NCBI GenBank assembly: GCA_015654615.1
Contig: JAATGN010000209.1
Span: 1-36,344 of the forward strand
DNA length: 36,344 nucleotides
From: Rhodospirillales bacterium
GTDB taxonomy: Bacteria > Pseudomonadota > Alphaproteobacteria > Rhodospirillales > Magnetospirillaceae
Direction of reading: 5' to 3'
Positions 1 through 7,415 of this stretch are shown one piece after another (within the stretch, counting starts at the first letter, position 1; the number at the start of each line of letters is the position of its first letter). The notes below the pieces were generated by a model. The model saw nothing but the letters and a program-made list of their open reading frames with translations. It had not been told where the DNA came from and made no database searches. Position numbers and translations under genes: made by a program.

Positions 1-863
1 CGCGTCAGGATATCGTTGGAATTCGAACCGACGACCAGCTGGTCGATCGGCAGGCCCATGCGCCGCGCCGCGAAGGCGGCATAGACATTGCCGAAGTTTC
101 CGGTCGGCACGGCGAAGGATACGGCGCGATGCGGCGCGCCCAGCGCCGTACCGGCGGCGATATAATAGACGATCTGGGCCATGATGCGAGCCCAATTGAT
201 CGAATTCACCGCCGAGAGATTCAAGCGGTCGCGGAACGGCTGGTCGTTGAACATGGCCTTCACCATGTCCTGGCAGTCGTCGAAGGTGCCTTCCACGGCG
301 ACATTGCGCACATTGGCCGCGGTGACCGTGGTCATCTGGCGGCGCTGCACCTCGGAGGTCCGGCCCTTCGGATGCAGGATGACGATATCGACGGCGGCGC
401 GATCGCGACACGCCTCGATGGCCGCCGAGCCGGTATCGCCCGAGGTGGCGCCGACGATGGTGACCCGTTGGCCCTTCTTCGTCAGCACATGGTCGAACAA
501 ACGCCCCAGCAACTGCAGGGCATAATCCTTGAAGGCCAGCGTCGGCCCGTGGAAAAGCTCGAGCAGCCAGTCGTTGCGGCCCAACTGCTTGAGCGGCGCC
601 ACCGCGGCGTGATCGAAACCGGCATAAGTCTCGGCGACCAGGGCGGCGAAATCGCCCTCGGCGATGGTGCCGTCGAGAAACGGCAGCATGACCCGCACCG
701 CCAGTTCGGGATAGGGCAAGCCGGCGAACCCCGCCAGATCCGCCTTGGAGAAATGCGGCCAGCGTTCGGGCAGGTAAAGCCCGCCGTCGCGGGCCAGACC
801 GGCCAGAAGAACGTCGTCAAAAGCGAGGGTCGGTGCTTGCCCCCGTGTGCTGTGATAGCTCAT
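1..863 (-). CDS. thrC: Threonine synthase, N-terminal part (runs off the window)
   Basis: Threonine synthase is a PLP enzyme that turns O-phosphohomoserine into threonine, the last step of threonine synthesis in the cytosol. I translated the minus strand from the ATG at 863; 287 residues are visible, so roughly the last third of a normal enzyme of about 460 residues lies beyond base 1. The start MSYHSTRG and the early GGLYLPE match the family N-terminus. The PLP lysine is K112 in GPTLAFKDYALQ. TSGDTGSAAIEA follows, then NSINWARIMAQ and PTGNFGN of the PLP-phosphate-binding region. It lies 82 bp downstream of the carboxypeptidase gene on the same strand, so the two could be cotranscribed. No break is visible in the part present. 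Confidence 0.96.
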   Translation of the reverse strand, partial: MSYHSTRGQAPTLAFDDVLLAGLARDGGLYLPERWPHFSKADLAGFAGLPYPELAVRVMLPFLDGTIAEGDFAALVAETYAGFDHAAVAPLKQLGRNDWLLELFHGPTLAFKDYALQLLGRLFDHVLTKKGQRVTIVGATSGDTGSAAIEACRDRAAVDIVILHPKGRTSEVQRRQMTTVTAANVRNVAVEGTFDDCQDMVKAMFNDQPFRDRLNLSAVNSINWARIMAQIVYYIAAGTALGAPHRAVSFAVPTGNFGNVYAAFAARRMGLPIDQLVVGSNSNDILT

Positions 864-945
864 CGCTCGACCAGGACCTGTAAGAGAGAGGGCACACATT
901 AACCATCGGGACCAGGCGGAACAAGCCTTCCCCGACAATTCTCCG

Positions 946-2442
946 TCACGCCAGATACCTCTGCCGCAGATGCGCCTTGAACACCGACGGATCAAGGGAC
1001 CGGCCGGTGGCGCTGATCAGCAGCTCGTCCGTCGTATGGCGCGACGCCTGGCCATGCACCGCCTCCCGCAGCCAGCCGAGCAGCGGCCGAAAGTCGCCTC
1101 GGCCGATCGACGCCGGCAGATCGGGCACCGCCCTGGCCGCCGCGTCGAACAATTGCGCCGCCGTCATGGCGCCCAGGGTATAGGTCGGAAAATAGCCGAA
1201 AGCGCCGTCGTACCAATGGATGTCCTGCAGACAGCCGCGGCGGTCGTCCGGCGGCCGGATGCCGAGCAGGCGGACCATGCCCTCGTTCCAGGCGGCCGGA
1301 ATGTCGGCGACCTGCATCTCGCCGCCGATCAGCGCCTTCTCCAGCCGATAGCGCAGGATCACATGGGCCGGATAGGTCACCTCATCGGCATCGACGCGAA
1401 TGAAATCCGGCGTCACCCGGACGATCTGCGCATGGAGCGTGTCGGCGTCCCATCCCGGCTGTCCGGCGGCCTCGAAAGGCTCGGCGATCACCGGCGCGGC
1501 GAAGGACAGGAACTCCCGCGAGCGGCAGGCCTGCATTTCCATCAGAAGGCTTTGGCTTTCGTGCAGGCTCATGCCGCGGGCCCGTCCGACCGGCTGCGTC
1601 CGCCAGGCGGCCGGCAGGCCGCGTTCGTAAAGGGCATGGCCGGTCTCGTGCAGCACGCCCATCAGGCTTTTGATGAAGGCGCCTTCGTCATAGCGGGTGG
1701 TGATCCGCACGTCGTCGGGCGTCCCGCCGCAGAAAGGATGCTGGCTGACGTCGAGGCGGCCATGCTCGAAATCGAACCCCAGCACCGCCATCATCCGCAA
1801 GCCGAGGGCCTTCTGGCGCTCGATCGAAAAGGGGCCGCGCGGACCCGGCGGCGGCGGCGTCTGTTTGGCCAGCACCTGCTCCAGGAATCCGGGCAGGAAG
1901 GCCCCCAGATCGTCGAAGACCACGTCGATGGCGGCGGCCCGCCCGCCCGGCTCATACTGATCGAGCAGCGCGTCATAGGCCGGGACGCCCAGGGCCTGGC
2001 TCTTGATCTCGGCCATTTCGCGGGTCAGCCGCAGCACCTCGGCAAGCGGCGCCGCCACGGCCGCGAAATCGCCGGCCGGGCGCGCCTTGCGCCAGAGCGT
2101 TTCCGAGGCCGAACCGGCCCGCGACAGATCCTCGACGAGACGCGACGGCACCATGGCGGCATGCATCCAGTCGCGGCGCATTTCCCTCAGGTTGGCCCGC
2201 TGCCAGTCGTCCAGGTCCTCGTCCACGGCGGCGTCGAGCAGCGGCTTGACCCCGGCCGCGGTCAGCAGCTCGTGGGCCAGCGCCTTCAATGTCGCCAGCT
2301 GCTCGCCCCGGCTCGCCGCCCCACCGGGCGGCATCATCGCCGCCATGTCCCAATGCAGCAGGCCAAGCGCCTGCTCGATCAGCGTCAGGCGGGTGAAGAG
2401 TCGTTCCAGACGGCAATAGGCCGGGCAACGGGCCATCGTCAT
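946..2442 (-). CDS. Carboxypeptidase Taq-type metallocarboxypeptidase (M32)
   Basis: M32 carboxypeptidases are cytosolic metal-dependent enzymes that remove C-terminal residues from peptides with broad specificity. The 498-residue product is full length for the family. The zinc site is HETGH (H265, E266, H269), and the next ligand is E295 in MSLHESQSLL. The family N-terminus LEQALGLLHWD-like segment (about residues 22-32) is present, as is the C-terminal IHWYDGAFGYFPTYTLG segment. I chose the ATG at 2442 because GAGGA lies five bases upstream; an in-frame ATG at 2436 is the alternative. It is followed by thrC on the same strand and is divergent from elbB across a 200-bp gap. The family is clear; the physiological substrate is not known from sequence. 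Confidence 0.93.
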   Translation of the reverse strand: MTMARCPAYCRLERLFTRLTLIEQALGLLHWDMAAMMPPGGAASRGEQLATLKALAHELLTAAGVKPLLDAAVDEDLDDWQRANLREMRRDWMHAAMVPSRLVEDLSRAGSASETLWRKARPAGDFAAVAAPLAEVLRLTREMAEIKSQALGVPAYDALLDQYEPGGRAAAIDVVFDDLGAFLPGFLEQVLAKQTPPPPGPRGPFSIERQKALGLRMMAVLGFDFEHGRLDVSQHPFCGGTPDDVRITTRYDEGAFIKSLMGVLHETGHALYERGLPAAWRTQPVGRARGMSLHESQSLLMEMQACRSREFLSFAAPVIAEPFEAAGQPGWDADTLHAQIVRVTPDFIRVDADEVTYPAHVILRYRLEKALIGGEMQVADIPAAWNEGMVRLLGIRPPDDRRGCLQDIHWYDGAFGYFPTYTLGAMTAAQLFDAAARAVPDLPASIGRGDFRPLLGWLREAVHGQASRHTTDELLISATGRSLDPSVFKAHLRQRYLA

Positions 2443-2642
2443 ATGATCCTCATGCTTGGAAAAAACCGAAGCCGGATGTCGCTTCGCACCTTATTATCAT
2501 AGTGGCGACGCCCTGCCTCCAGGACAATGCCGCGAGACCTGTCGCCCGGCGATCGATGGAAAACGACGCCGGGCATTCGAGATGAACCCGCTCCCGCGTC
2601 GCCTTCCGCGAAGGACGGCGGACGGGACAGAGGAAGGAAATC

Positions 2643-3320
2643 ATGAGCGCAAAGAAGAAGATCGCCGTCGTATTGTCGGGATGCGGCGTCAATGACGGTT
2701 CGGAAATCCACGAAGCGGTGATGACCTTGCTGGCCATCGACCGCCACGGAGCCGCCGCTCAATGTTTCGCCCCCAGCATTCTGCAACGGGACGTGATCGA
2801 CCATGCCACCGGCAAGGCGACGCACGAGACGCGCAATGTCCTGGTCGAATCGGCCCGGATCGCCCGCGGCCAGATCCGCGATCTGGCCACCTTCGACGCC
2901 AAGGATTTCGACGGCCTGGTCTTCCCGGGCGGCTTCGGCGCGGCCAAGAATCTCTGCAGTTTCGCCGTCGACGGCGCCGACTGCAATGTCGAGCCCTCGG
3001 TGGCGGCGGCGATTCGCGCCATGCACCAGGCCGGCAAGCCGATCGGCGCGCTGTGCATCGCCCCGGTCGTCGTCGCCAAGGTGCTGGGCAGGGTCGAGGT
3101 CACCATCGGCAACGACGCCGGCACCGCGGCGGCCATTACCGCCATGGGCGCCACGCACCTGGAACGCGGACATGGCGAGGTGGCGGTCGATCGCGCCAGC
3201 CGTGTGGTCACCACGCCCTGTTACATGCTGGACGCCTCCATCGGCCAGATCGCCGAGGGGGCCGACCATGCGATCGCGGCGTTGCTCGAATTGGCCAAGG
3301 AACATGCGCCGGCCGGTTGA
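2643..3320 (+). CDS. elbB: ElbB-type DJ-1/PfpI-superfamily protein
   Basis: This 225-residue protein matches ElbB (also called isoprenoid biosynthesis protein with amidotransferase-like domain). E. coli ElbB has been reported to have glyoxalase activity, but its role is not settled. The fold markers are KIAVVLSGCGVNDGSEIHE at the N-terminus, GLVFPGGFGAAKNLC around residues 91-105, and the nucleophile elbow GALCIAPVVVAK with C138. The ATG at 2643 has an AGGAAGGA Shine-Dalgarno run just upstream. It is a single gene between a divergent carboxypeptidase and a convergent MFS gene, with a hairpin after its stop. Nothing is odd in the sequence. The family call is firm and the function tentative. 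Confidence 0.93.
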   Translation: MSAKKKIAVVLSGCGVNDGSEIHEAVMTLLAIDRHGAAAQCFAPSILQRDVIDHATGKATHETRNVLVESARIARGQIRDLATFDAKDFDGLVFPGGFGAAKNLCSFAVDGADCNVEPSVAAAIRAMHQAGKPIGALCIAPVVVAKVLGRVEVTIGNDAGTAAAITAMGATHLERGHGEVAVDRASRVVTTPCYMLDASIGQIAEGADHAIAALLELAKEHAPAG

Positions 3321-3379
3321 GGCGGTTGATCCGGGGCCGATGGCGCCGGCCCCCTCCCCGGCGGCCAGACGCCTCGTCG

Positions 3380-3414
3380 CCCCCCGTCGCTGCGGCCATC
3401 GAGCCGACGGGGGG
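3380..3414. terminator. Bidirectional hairpin between convergent genes
   Basis: CCCCCCGTCG at 3380-3389 pairs perfectly with CGACGGGGGG at 3405-3414 around a 15-nt loop. It lies between the stop of elbB and the stop of the MFS gene, which converge here, so it could end both transcripts. There is no clear U-tract on either side, which leaves its strength uncertain. Confidence 0.6.
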
Positions 3415-3421
3415 GGAGCCG

Positions 3422-4762
3422 TCAAATTTTGAGATGCGCCGGCAGGGGCGAGCCTTGCGACAGGGGCGTATCGGCGAGGTTTCCCAGGCCCAATTCTTCG
3501 CTGACCGTCAACTCCGGATCGGTCTTGAGCCACAGCAGGGCTCCGACCAGCAGCACGACGCCGGCAAGAATGAAGGGATAAGTCCACGAACCCGTATATT
3601 CGACGATGACGCCGAACAGAAAGGGCGAGACGAAGGAACCGATACAGCCGACGCAATTCATCAGACTGGATACGGATCCCGCATTTTCCTGTCCGATGTC
3701 GAGACAGACGGCCCAATAGACGCCGACCGACATTTCCAGCCCGAACAATGACATGCACAAGAAGAAGATGGCCCAGTCGGCCGACCCGGTCATTCCGGCC
3801 GGCACGATGAAGCACATCGCCATGAGCAGCCCGCCCATGGCCACGCTGCGGCGGGCGAAAGTGCCCTTGCCGGTGCGGGCCCAGATCTTGTCGGACAGCC
3901 ATCCGCCGAGAACGTCGCCGAACATTCCGGCCATGAGCGGCAAGCTGGCGAAAATCCCCATCTTGATGATGGCGAATCCCCGCGCCTCGACGAGATAGGT
4001 CGGTAACCAGGTCAGATAAATCCACAGACCATAGCAATAGCAGAAGTAGCTAACGCAAAGCGGCCAGACATTCCTGCTTTTGATCAATGTAAGAAAGGAA
4101 ATTTTCGAAGTTTTCTTTTTTACCACCATGGATTCTTCGATGAAGGCTCGTTCGTTCGCATTGATGCCGCCCCACTTCTTTTGATACTCGGCAGGCGTAT
4201 TGCGATACCACCAGAACCAGAGGAGAGCCCAAACGAAAGCGATACCGCCGGAAATATAGAAAACGGCGCGCCAATCGTAGCGCGCGATGATGGCGACGAC
4301 GATGACCGGAGTCACCGCACCGCCCAGGCGCGAAAAGGCATGGGTCACCCCTTGCGCGAAGCCGCGTTCGGTCTTGGGGATCCAGTTGGCGAAGGCCCGG
4401 GTGGCGCTGGGAAACGCGGCGGACTCGCCGACGCCGAGGGCGAAGCGGGCCATCAGCAAGGACCGAAAACTCCAGGCAAATCCGGTGAAGATGTCGAAGA
4501 TCGACCAGAAGGCCACGATCAGGGTGAGAATTTTGCGAGGGCCGATGCGATCGCCAAGCGATCCGATGGGGATCTGAAAAAGAACATAGGCGATGGAGAA
4601 CGCGGAAAAGAGCGACCCCAGTTCGACTTTGCCGATGCCGAAATGTTTGGAAATCGTCGGTGCGGCGACAGAAAAATTCACACGATCAAGATAAGTAATA
4701 AAATACAATAAGCAAACAACAGTTATCACAAGATAGTGAACGCGCGTGCGTTTCTTGTCCAT
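3422..4762 (-). CDS. MFS transporter, anion:cation symporter (ACS) family
   Basis: This is a 446-residue, 12-helix inner-membrane permease. The N-terminal signature LDRVNFSVAAPTISKHF (about 25-41) and loop 2-3 motif GDRIGPRK (about 70-77) are typical of the anion:cation symporter branch. That branch imports organic anions such as hexonates, glucarate, galactonate or phthalate by proton symport. The central cytosolic loop (about 190-225) is hydrophilic as expected. The ATG at 4762 follows a GGGAGGGA Shine-Dalgarno. It lies downstream of the GntR regulator gene on the same strand, but 309 bp away and with its own promoter and operator sites, so it is probably a separate regulated unit. The substrate is unknown; a sugar acid or similar carboxylate is my inference from family and neighbours. 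Confidence 0.92.
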   Translation of the reverse strand: MDKKRTRVHYLVITVVCLLYFITYLDRVNFSVAAPTISKHFGIGKVELGSLFSAFSIAYVLFQIPIGSLGDRIGPRKILTLIVAFWSIFDIFTGFAWSFRSLLMARFALGVGESAAFPSATRAFANWIPKTERGFAQGVTHAFSRLGGAVTPVIVVAIIARYDWRAVFYISGGIAFVWALLWFWWYRNTPAEYQKKWGGINANERAFIEESMVVKKKTSKISFLTLIKSRNVWPLCVSYFCYCYGLWIYLTWLPTYLVEARGFAIIKMGIFASLPLMAGMFGDVLGGWLSDKIWARTGKGTFARRSVAMGGLLMAMCFIVPAGMTGSADWAIFFLCMSLFGLEMSVGVYWAVCLDIGQENAGSVSSLMNCVGCIGSFVSPFLFGVIVEYTGSWTYPFILAGVVLLVGALLWLKTDPELTVSEELGLGNLADTPLSQGSPLPAHLKI

Positions 4763-4831
4763 GACGATCCCTCCCTGGCGACAATCTCCGTATTCGTCGG
4801 ATGACTGCCTCTTGCGCTCTCTCCAGGCTGA

Positions 4832-4859
4832 GTCTTAGCAGAATTTTGCATACAATCAA
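4832..4859 (-). promoter_or_regulatory. Candidate promoter of the MFS gene
   Basis: On the minus strand, a TTGATT -35 (complement of 4854-4859) and a TAAGAC -10 (complement of 4832-4837) are separated by 16 bp. The -10 is weak (three of six consensus bases). Operator copy 1 fills the spacer, so a bound regulator would block RNA polymerase. Confidence 0.4.
4843..4856. promoter_or_regulatory. Putative GntR operator, copy 1
   Basis: The sequence is ATTTTGCATACAAT. Its reverse complement is identical at 13 of 14 positions to the site ATTGTATGCAAAAT in front of the alcohol dehydrogenase at 6021-6034. It lies 81-94 bp upstream of the MFS start codon, inside the predicted promoter spacer. Confidence 0.6.
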
Positions 4860-4935
4860 ACGCGAAAACATAAAATTTTTATGGGTATAAATCCAGGAAA
4901 ACCGGGGAAACATGAGAGAGATGTGCGATTTATCG

Positions 4936-4955
4936 ATATTTTGAATACAAAATAT
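4936..4955. promoter_or_regulatory. Putative GntR operator, copy 2 (perfect palindrome)
   Basis: The sequence ATATTTTGAATACAAAATAT is an 8-bp perfect inverted repeat (ATATTTTG / CAAAATAT) with a 4-bp centre. It shares the TTTTG-ATACAA core with the other three copies. It lies 96 bp centre to centre upstream of copy 1, which would suit cooperative binding or looping. Confidence 0.6.
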
Positions 4956-5071
4956 GCGGGAGTCGCCAGCCTGGATCGGATCGATCGTCACGGAAGACGC
5001 GAAGGCAAGCCGGTCGGCCGATGGACCCGCCCCCCGTCAGGGCGACGGCGCCGCCATCTCGGACCTCTTCC

Positions 5072-5815
5072 TCACGACGGCGCGAGCTTGTCGGCCGAAC
5101 GGCGCCGGCGCGCCGGTTTCCCGGCCGTTTCCGCCGAGGCCTTTTGGGCGCCGAAACACGCCAGAACCCGTTGCAATTTGGTCGTCAGATGCTGCCTGAG
5201 GACACGACCCAGACGCTCGCCGTCGCGCAGCACGAGGGCATCGACGATCGTCTCGTGCTCCTTCATGGCGGATGCCCAAATCTCGTCGGTCCACAACGTT
5301 TCGAGATAACGGGCGTGGGTCACCCGGCGATTCAGGACATCGAAGTGCGCCTTGAGGACGGCATTATGGGCGCCGTCGACGATCCTCACGTGGATCTCCT
5401 GATTCAGGCGGAAGTAATCGGGAAGCTGGCGGCGAAGAAAATGCGCGTACATCTGATAGTGCAGAGCGCGAATTTCCGAGATTTCGTCTTCCGTCGCCCG
5501 AATCGCCGTCAATTCTCCGGCGAGGCTTTCGAGCGCCGCCATGACCTCGAAGGTCTCGCGAATATCGTGTTCCCGGAAATCGGCGACCCGGGCGCCGCGA
5601 TTCGGCAACAGCTCGACCAATCCTTCCGCCGCGAGCACTTTGACCGCCTCGCGCAGGGGCGTCCGCGATATCTTGAGGCGTTCGCAGAGAAGGCGCTCGA
5701 CAATCCGCGAACCCGGCTGAAACTCGCCGCTGACAATCATTTCGCGCAGCTTGATCAAGACCTCGGCGTGGAGGTCGGCGAACCCGTTGGCTACGCCGCA
5801 GTCCTTGGATGGCAT
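5072..5815 (-). CDS. GntR-family transcriptional regulator with FCD domain
   Basis: This 247-residue regulator has the FadR-subfamily layout. An N-terminal winged helix (about residues 13-80) includes GEFQPGSRIVERLLCERLKI and SRTPLREAVKVLAAEGLVE. An all-helical FCD ligand domain (about 88-225) carries metal-site histidines in NQEIHVRIVDGAHN and KEHETIVDAL. The C-terminal tail is Arg/Lys-rich. FCD regulators usually sense an organic acid or sugar acid and repress the matching catabolic genes. The start is the ATG at 5815; no strong Shine-Dalgarno is obvious. It sits between the MFS transporter and the divergent alcohol dehydrogenase, and four copies of one palindromic motif lie in the two flanking intergenic regions. 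Local control of both neighbours is therefore the natural reading. The effector is unknown. Confidence 0.93.
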   Translation of the reverse strand: MPSKDCGVANGFADLHAEVLIKLREMIVSGEFQPGSRIVERLLCERLKISRTPLREAVKVLAAEGLVELLPNRGARVADFREHDIRETFEVMAALESLAGELTAIRATEDEISEIRALHYQMYAHFLRRQLPDYFRLNQEIHVRIVDGAHNAVLKAHFDVLNRRVTHARYLETLWTDEIWASAMKEHETIVDALVLRDGERLGRVLRQHLTTKLQRVLACFGAQKASAETAGKPARRRRSADKLAPS

Positions 5816-6020
5816 GGGTCGGTCGTCCTCACCTCAGTTTGACGGGATCGCCTGTCGCAAGCGGCCGCTCGCGGACCGCGGATGCCGCCGCCGCGACGCC
5901 CAATATTACGTCGATTCCCTTGCGCGCGCGCGGAAATCTGCCGAGGCCCCGTTTCCTGGCGCGAAAGCGGTCGCCGGGCGCGCGATTGTTCTTGTTCGCA
6001 TGTGACGGCCATGGTAGGAA

Positions 6021-6034
6021 ATTGTATGCAAAAT
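6021..6034. promoter_or_regulatory. Putative GntR operator, copy 3
   Basis: The sequence is ATTGTATGCAAAAT, nearly the exact reverse complement of copy 1 in front of the MFS gene. It lies 164-177 bp upstream of the dehydrogenase start and 206 bp upstream of the GntR start, so it could serve either direction. Confidence 0.6.
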
Positions 6035-6072
6035 ATCGGCATATGGGAAAAAGTTAAGATTTTTGCCGATAA

Positions 6073-6102
6073 TTGCCATCAATTTGGTATTCAAACTATC
6101 CT
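6073..6102 (+). promoter_or_regulatory. Candidate promoter of the dehydrogenase gene
   Basis: A TTGCCA -35 (6073-6078, five of six consensus bases) and a TATCCT -10 (6097-6102, four of six) are separated by 18 bp. Operator copy 4 (6083-6096) occupies the spacer, mirroring the arrangement at the MFS promoter. Confidence 0.5.
6083..6096. promoter_or_regulatory. Putative GntR operator, copy 4
   Basis: The sequence TTTGGTATTCAAAC reads GTTTGAATACCAAA on the other strand. It differs by one base from the TTGAATACAA core of copy 2. Its position between the predicted -35 and -10 elements of the dehydrogenase promoter supports a repressor role. Confidence 0.5.
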
Positions 6103-6197
6103 CTTTCGGTCCGGAGACCGCTCTTTCTGCCAAGCGCCTTCCCTCGGTCGCGTCGGATGATGTTCGGCCGGTCGGCCATTCAAAGGATCATTTCATT

Positions 6198-7184
6198 ATG
6201 AGCGTAATAACGAAAGCCGCGCTTCTGAAAGCGCCCCACGAGATCGAGCTCATCGAGCGGGAGCTCGACATTGGCGAAGATGAAGTGCTGGTCAAGACTC
6301 ACCTCGTCGGAATCTGCGGCTCCGACAAGAACTTCTTCAAGGGGCTGTTGCCGCCGAAAACGGCGGAATTTCGCCAAGATCCGAAATTCCCATTCTACCT
6401 CGGCCATGAAAGTGGCGGCACCGTCGTCGAGATCGGCGCCAAGGTCCGCGAGTTCCAGCCGGGCGATAAAGTGATGTGTTTCGGTTGGAACAACAATTTC
6501 GCCGAATACTTCAAAGCCAAGGTCTGGGAGCTGCAGGCCGTTCCGGCCGGCCTCGACATGGATCTGGCCAGTCTCGGCGAGCCCATCGCCTGCGCCATGT
6601 TCTCGGGCCTCAACACAGGCACCAATATCGGCGACACCACCGTCGTCATGGGCGGCGGCTTCGCCGGTCAGGTGGTGGCCCAATGCGCCAAACGACAAGG
6701 AGCGTCCCTGGTGGTGGTGGTCGACATCAACGATGAGAAGCTCGCCATCGCGAAGAAACTCGGCGCCGATGTGGTGATCAATGTCAATCGGCAGGATCCG
6801 GTCGCCGTGGTGAAGGAACTGACCGGCGGCATCGGCGCCGACGTCGTGGTCGAAGCCGCCGGCACCGAGGAAAGCTTCAACGCGGCAAGCGAACTGATCA
6901 AGCATAACGGAAAATTCGTCTTCTACAGCTGGCTGACGACACCGGTAAAGCTGAACATCAGCCGTTGGCATGACGATGGCCTGGAGTTCATCAACACATG
7001 TCTGGTCCATCACACGCGTCAGCAGCGGGAAGTATGGACGCCTTGGGCATTGCGGCCGGTGGTGAAGGGCATCATCGACATCAAGTCGCTGATCACCCAT
7101 GAATTCGCCTTGAAGGATATCGCCGCCGCCTTTGCCCTGGCCGCCACCGACGACAGCGCCATCAAGATCGTCTTGCGGCCCTGA
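6198..7184 (+). CDS. Zinc-type medium-chain alcohol dehydrogenase
   Basis: This is a 328-residue medium-chain dehydrogenase/reductase that oxidises an alcohol, probably a polyol or sugar derivative, with NAD(P). The catalytic zinc ligands are C40 in GICGSD, H70-E71 in LGHESGG and E128 in LGEPIACA. The Rossmann glycine motif is GGGFAG, followed by an acidic VVDINDEK that favours NAD. The usual four-cysteine structural-zinc lobe (near residues 90-110) is absent; only C94 is there. I moved the start from upstream in-frame codons to the ATG at 6198, because AAAGGA lies ten bases before it and homology starts with MSVITKAALL. It is divergent from the GntR gene, with two operators and a promoter in between. 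A hairpin follows its stop. The exact substrate cannot be named. Confidence 0.92.
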   Translation: MSVITKAALLKAPHEIELIERELDIGEDEVLVKTHLVGICGSDKNFFKGLLPPKTAEFRQDPKFPFYLGHESGGTVVEIGAKVREFQPGDKVMCFGWNNNFAEYFKAKVWELQAVPAGLDMDLASLGEPIACAMFSGLNTGTNIGDTTVVMGGGFAGQVVAQCAKRQGASLVVVVDINDEKLAIAKKLGADVVINVNRQDPVAVVKELTGGIGADVVVEAAGTEESFNAASELIKHNGKFVFYSWLTTPVKLNISRWHDDGLEFINTCLVHHTRQQREVWTPWALRPVVKGIIDIKSLITHEFALKDIAAAFALAATDDSAIKIVLRP

Positions 7185-7193
7185 CCGAGGACG

Positions 7194-7221
7194 GACGAGG
7201 GGTCTTGAGAGGCCCCTCGTC
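7194..7221 (+). terminator. Hairpin after the dehydrogenase gene
   Basis: GACGAGGGG (7194-7202) pairs perfectly with CCCCTCGTC (7213-7221) around a 10-nt loop, ten bases after the dehydrogenase stop. It lacks a U-tract. It argues that the downstream transporter at 7416 may be transcribed separately. Confidence 0.55.
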
Positions 7222-7276
7222 GCTGTCGACGCCTTTCATCCGGCCGCCAGCGGTCTCATGACGATCCACCGGACCG

Positions 7277-7301
7277 CCCTCCCCACGAGGGAGAGGGAAG
7301 G
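7277..7301. repeat. C/G-rich REP-like hairpin remnant
   Basis: CCCTCCCC followed by GAGGGAGAGGG forms an imperfect hairpin in the gap before the SBF-like transporter. A similar C-tract/G-tract hairpin lies at 14304-14329, and a related GCGGGAGAGGGAG tract at about 8508-8522. These look like one family of short palindromic repeats, but the resemblance is low-complexity. Confidence 0.3.
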
Positions 7302-7415
7302 ATCGAATCGATTCCGCCCGCAACCGGAATCGCCGGCTATGATCGGAAAACTCCTGGACTCGACGCAAAATGCCAAGATCGGTAAGCAGGGCCACGGGAA
7401 GTGAAAGAGCGAGCG

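Larger units (their letters stand above)
4763..5071. promoter_or_regulatory. 309-bp gap between GntR gene and MFS gene
   Basis: No gene is visible in this stretch. The half next to the transporter is AT-rich in an otherwise GC-rich window and holds two copies of the putative GntR operator (4843-4856 and 4936-4955) and a candidate minus-strand promoter (4832-4859). The part next to the GntR stop is GC-rich and featureless. Confidence 0.6.
5816..6197. promoter_or_regulatory. 382-bp divergent control region between GntR and dehydrogenase genes
   Basis: No coding region is convincing here. The stretch contains two putative GntR operators (6021-6034 and 6083-6096) and a candidate promoter for the dehydrogenase (6073-6102). 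The side next to the GntR start is GC-rich, while 6005-6100 is notably AT-rich. A GntR-gene promoter was not identified with confidence. Confidence 0.6.

Noticed and set aside
970-2502. Long plus-strand frame opposite the M32 carboxypeptidase
   Set aside because: Antisense shadow; composition is not protein-like and the minus strand encodes a complete known family with catalytic motifs.
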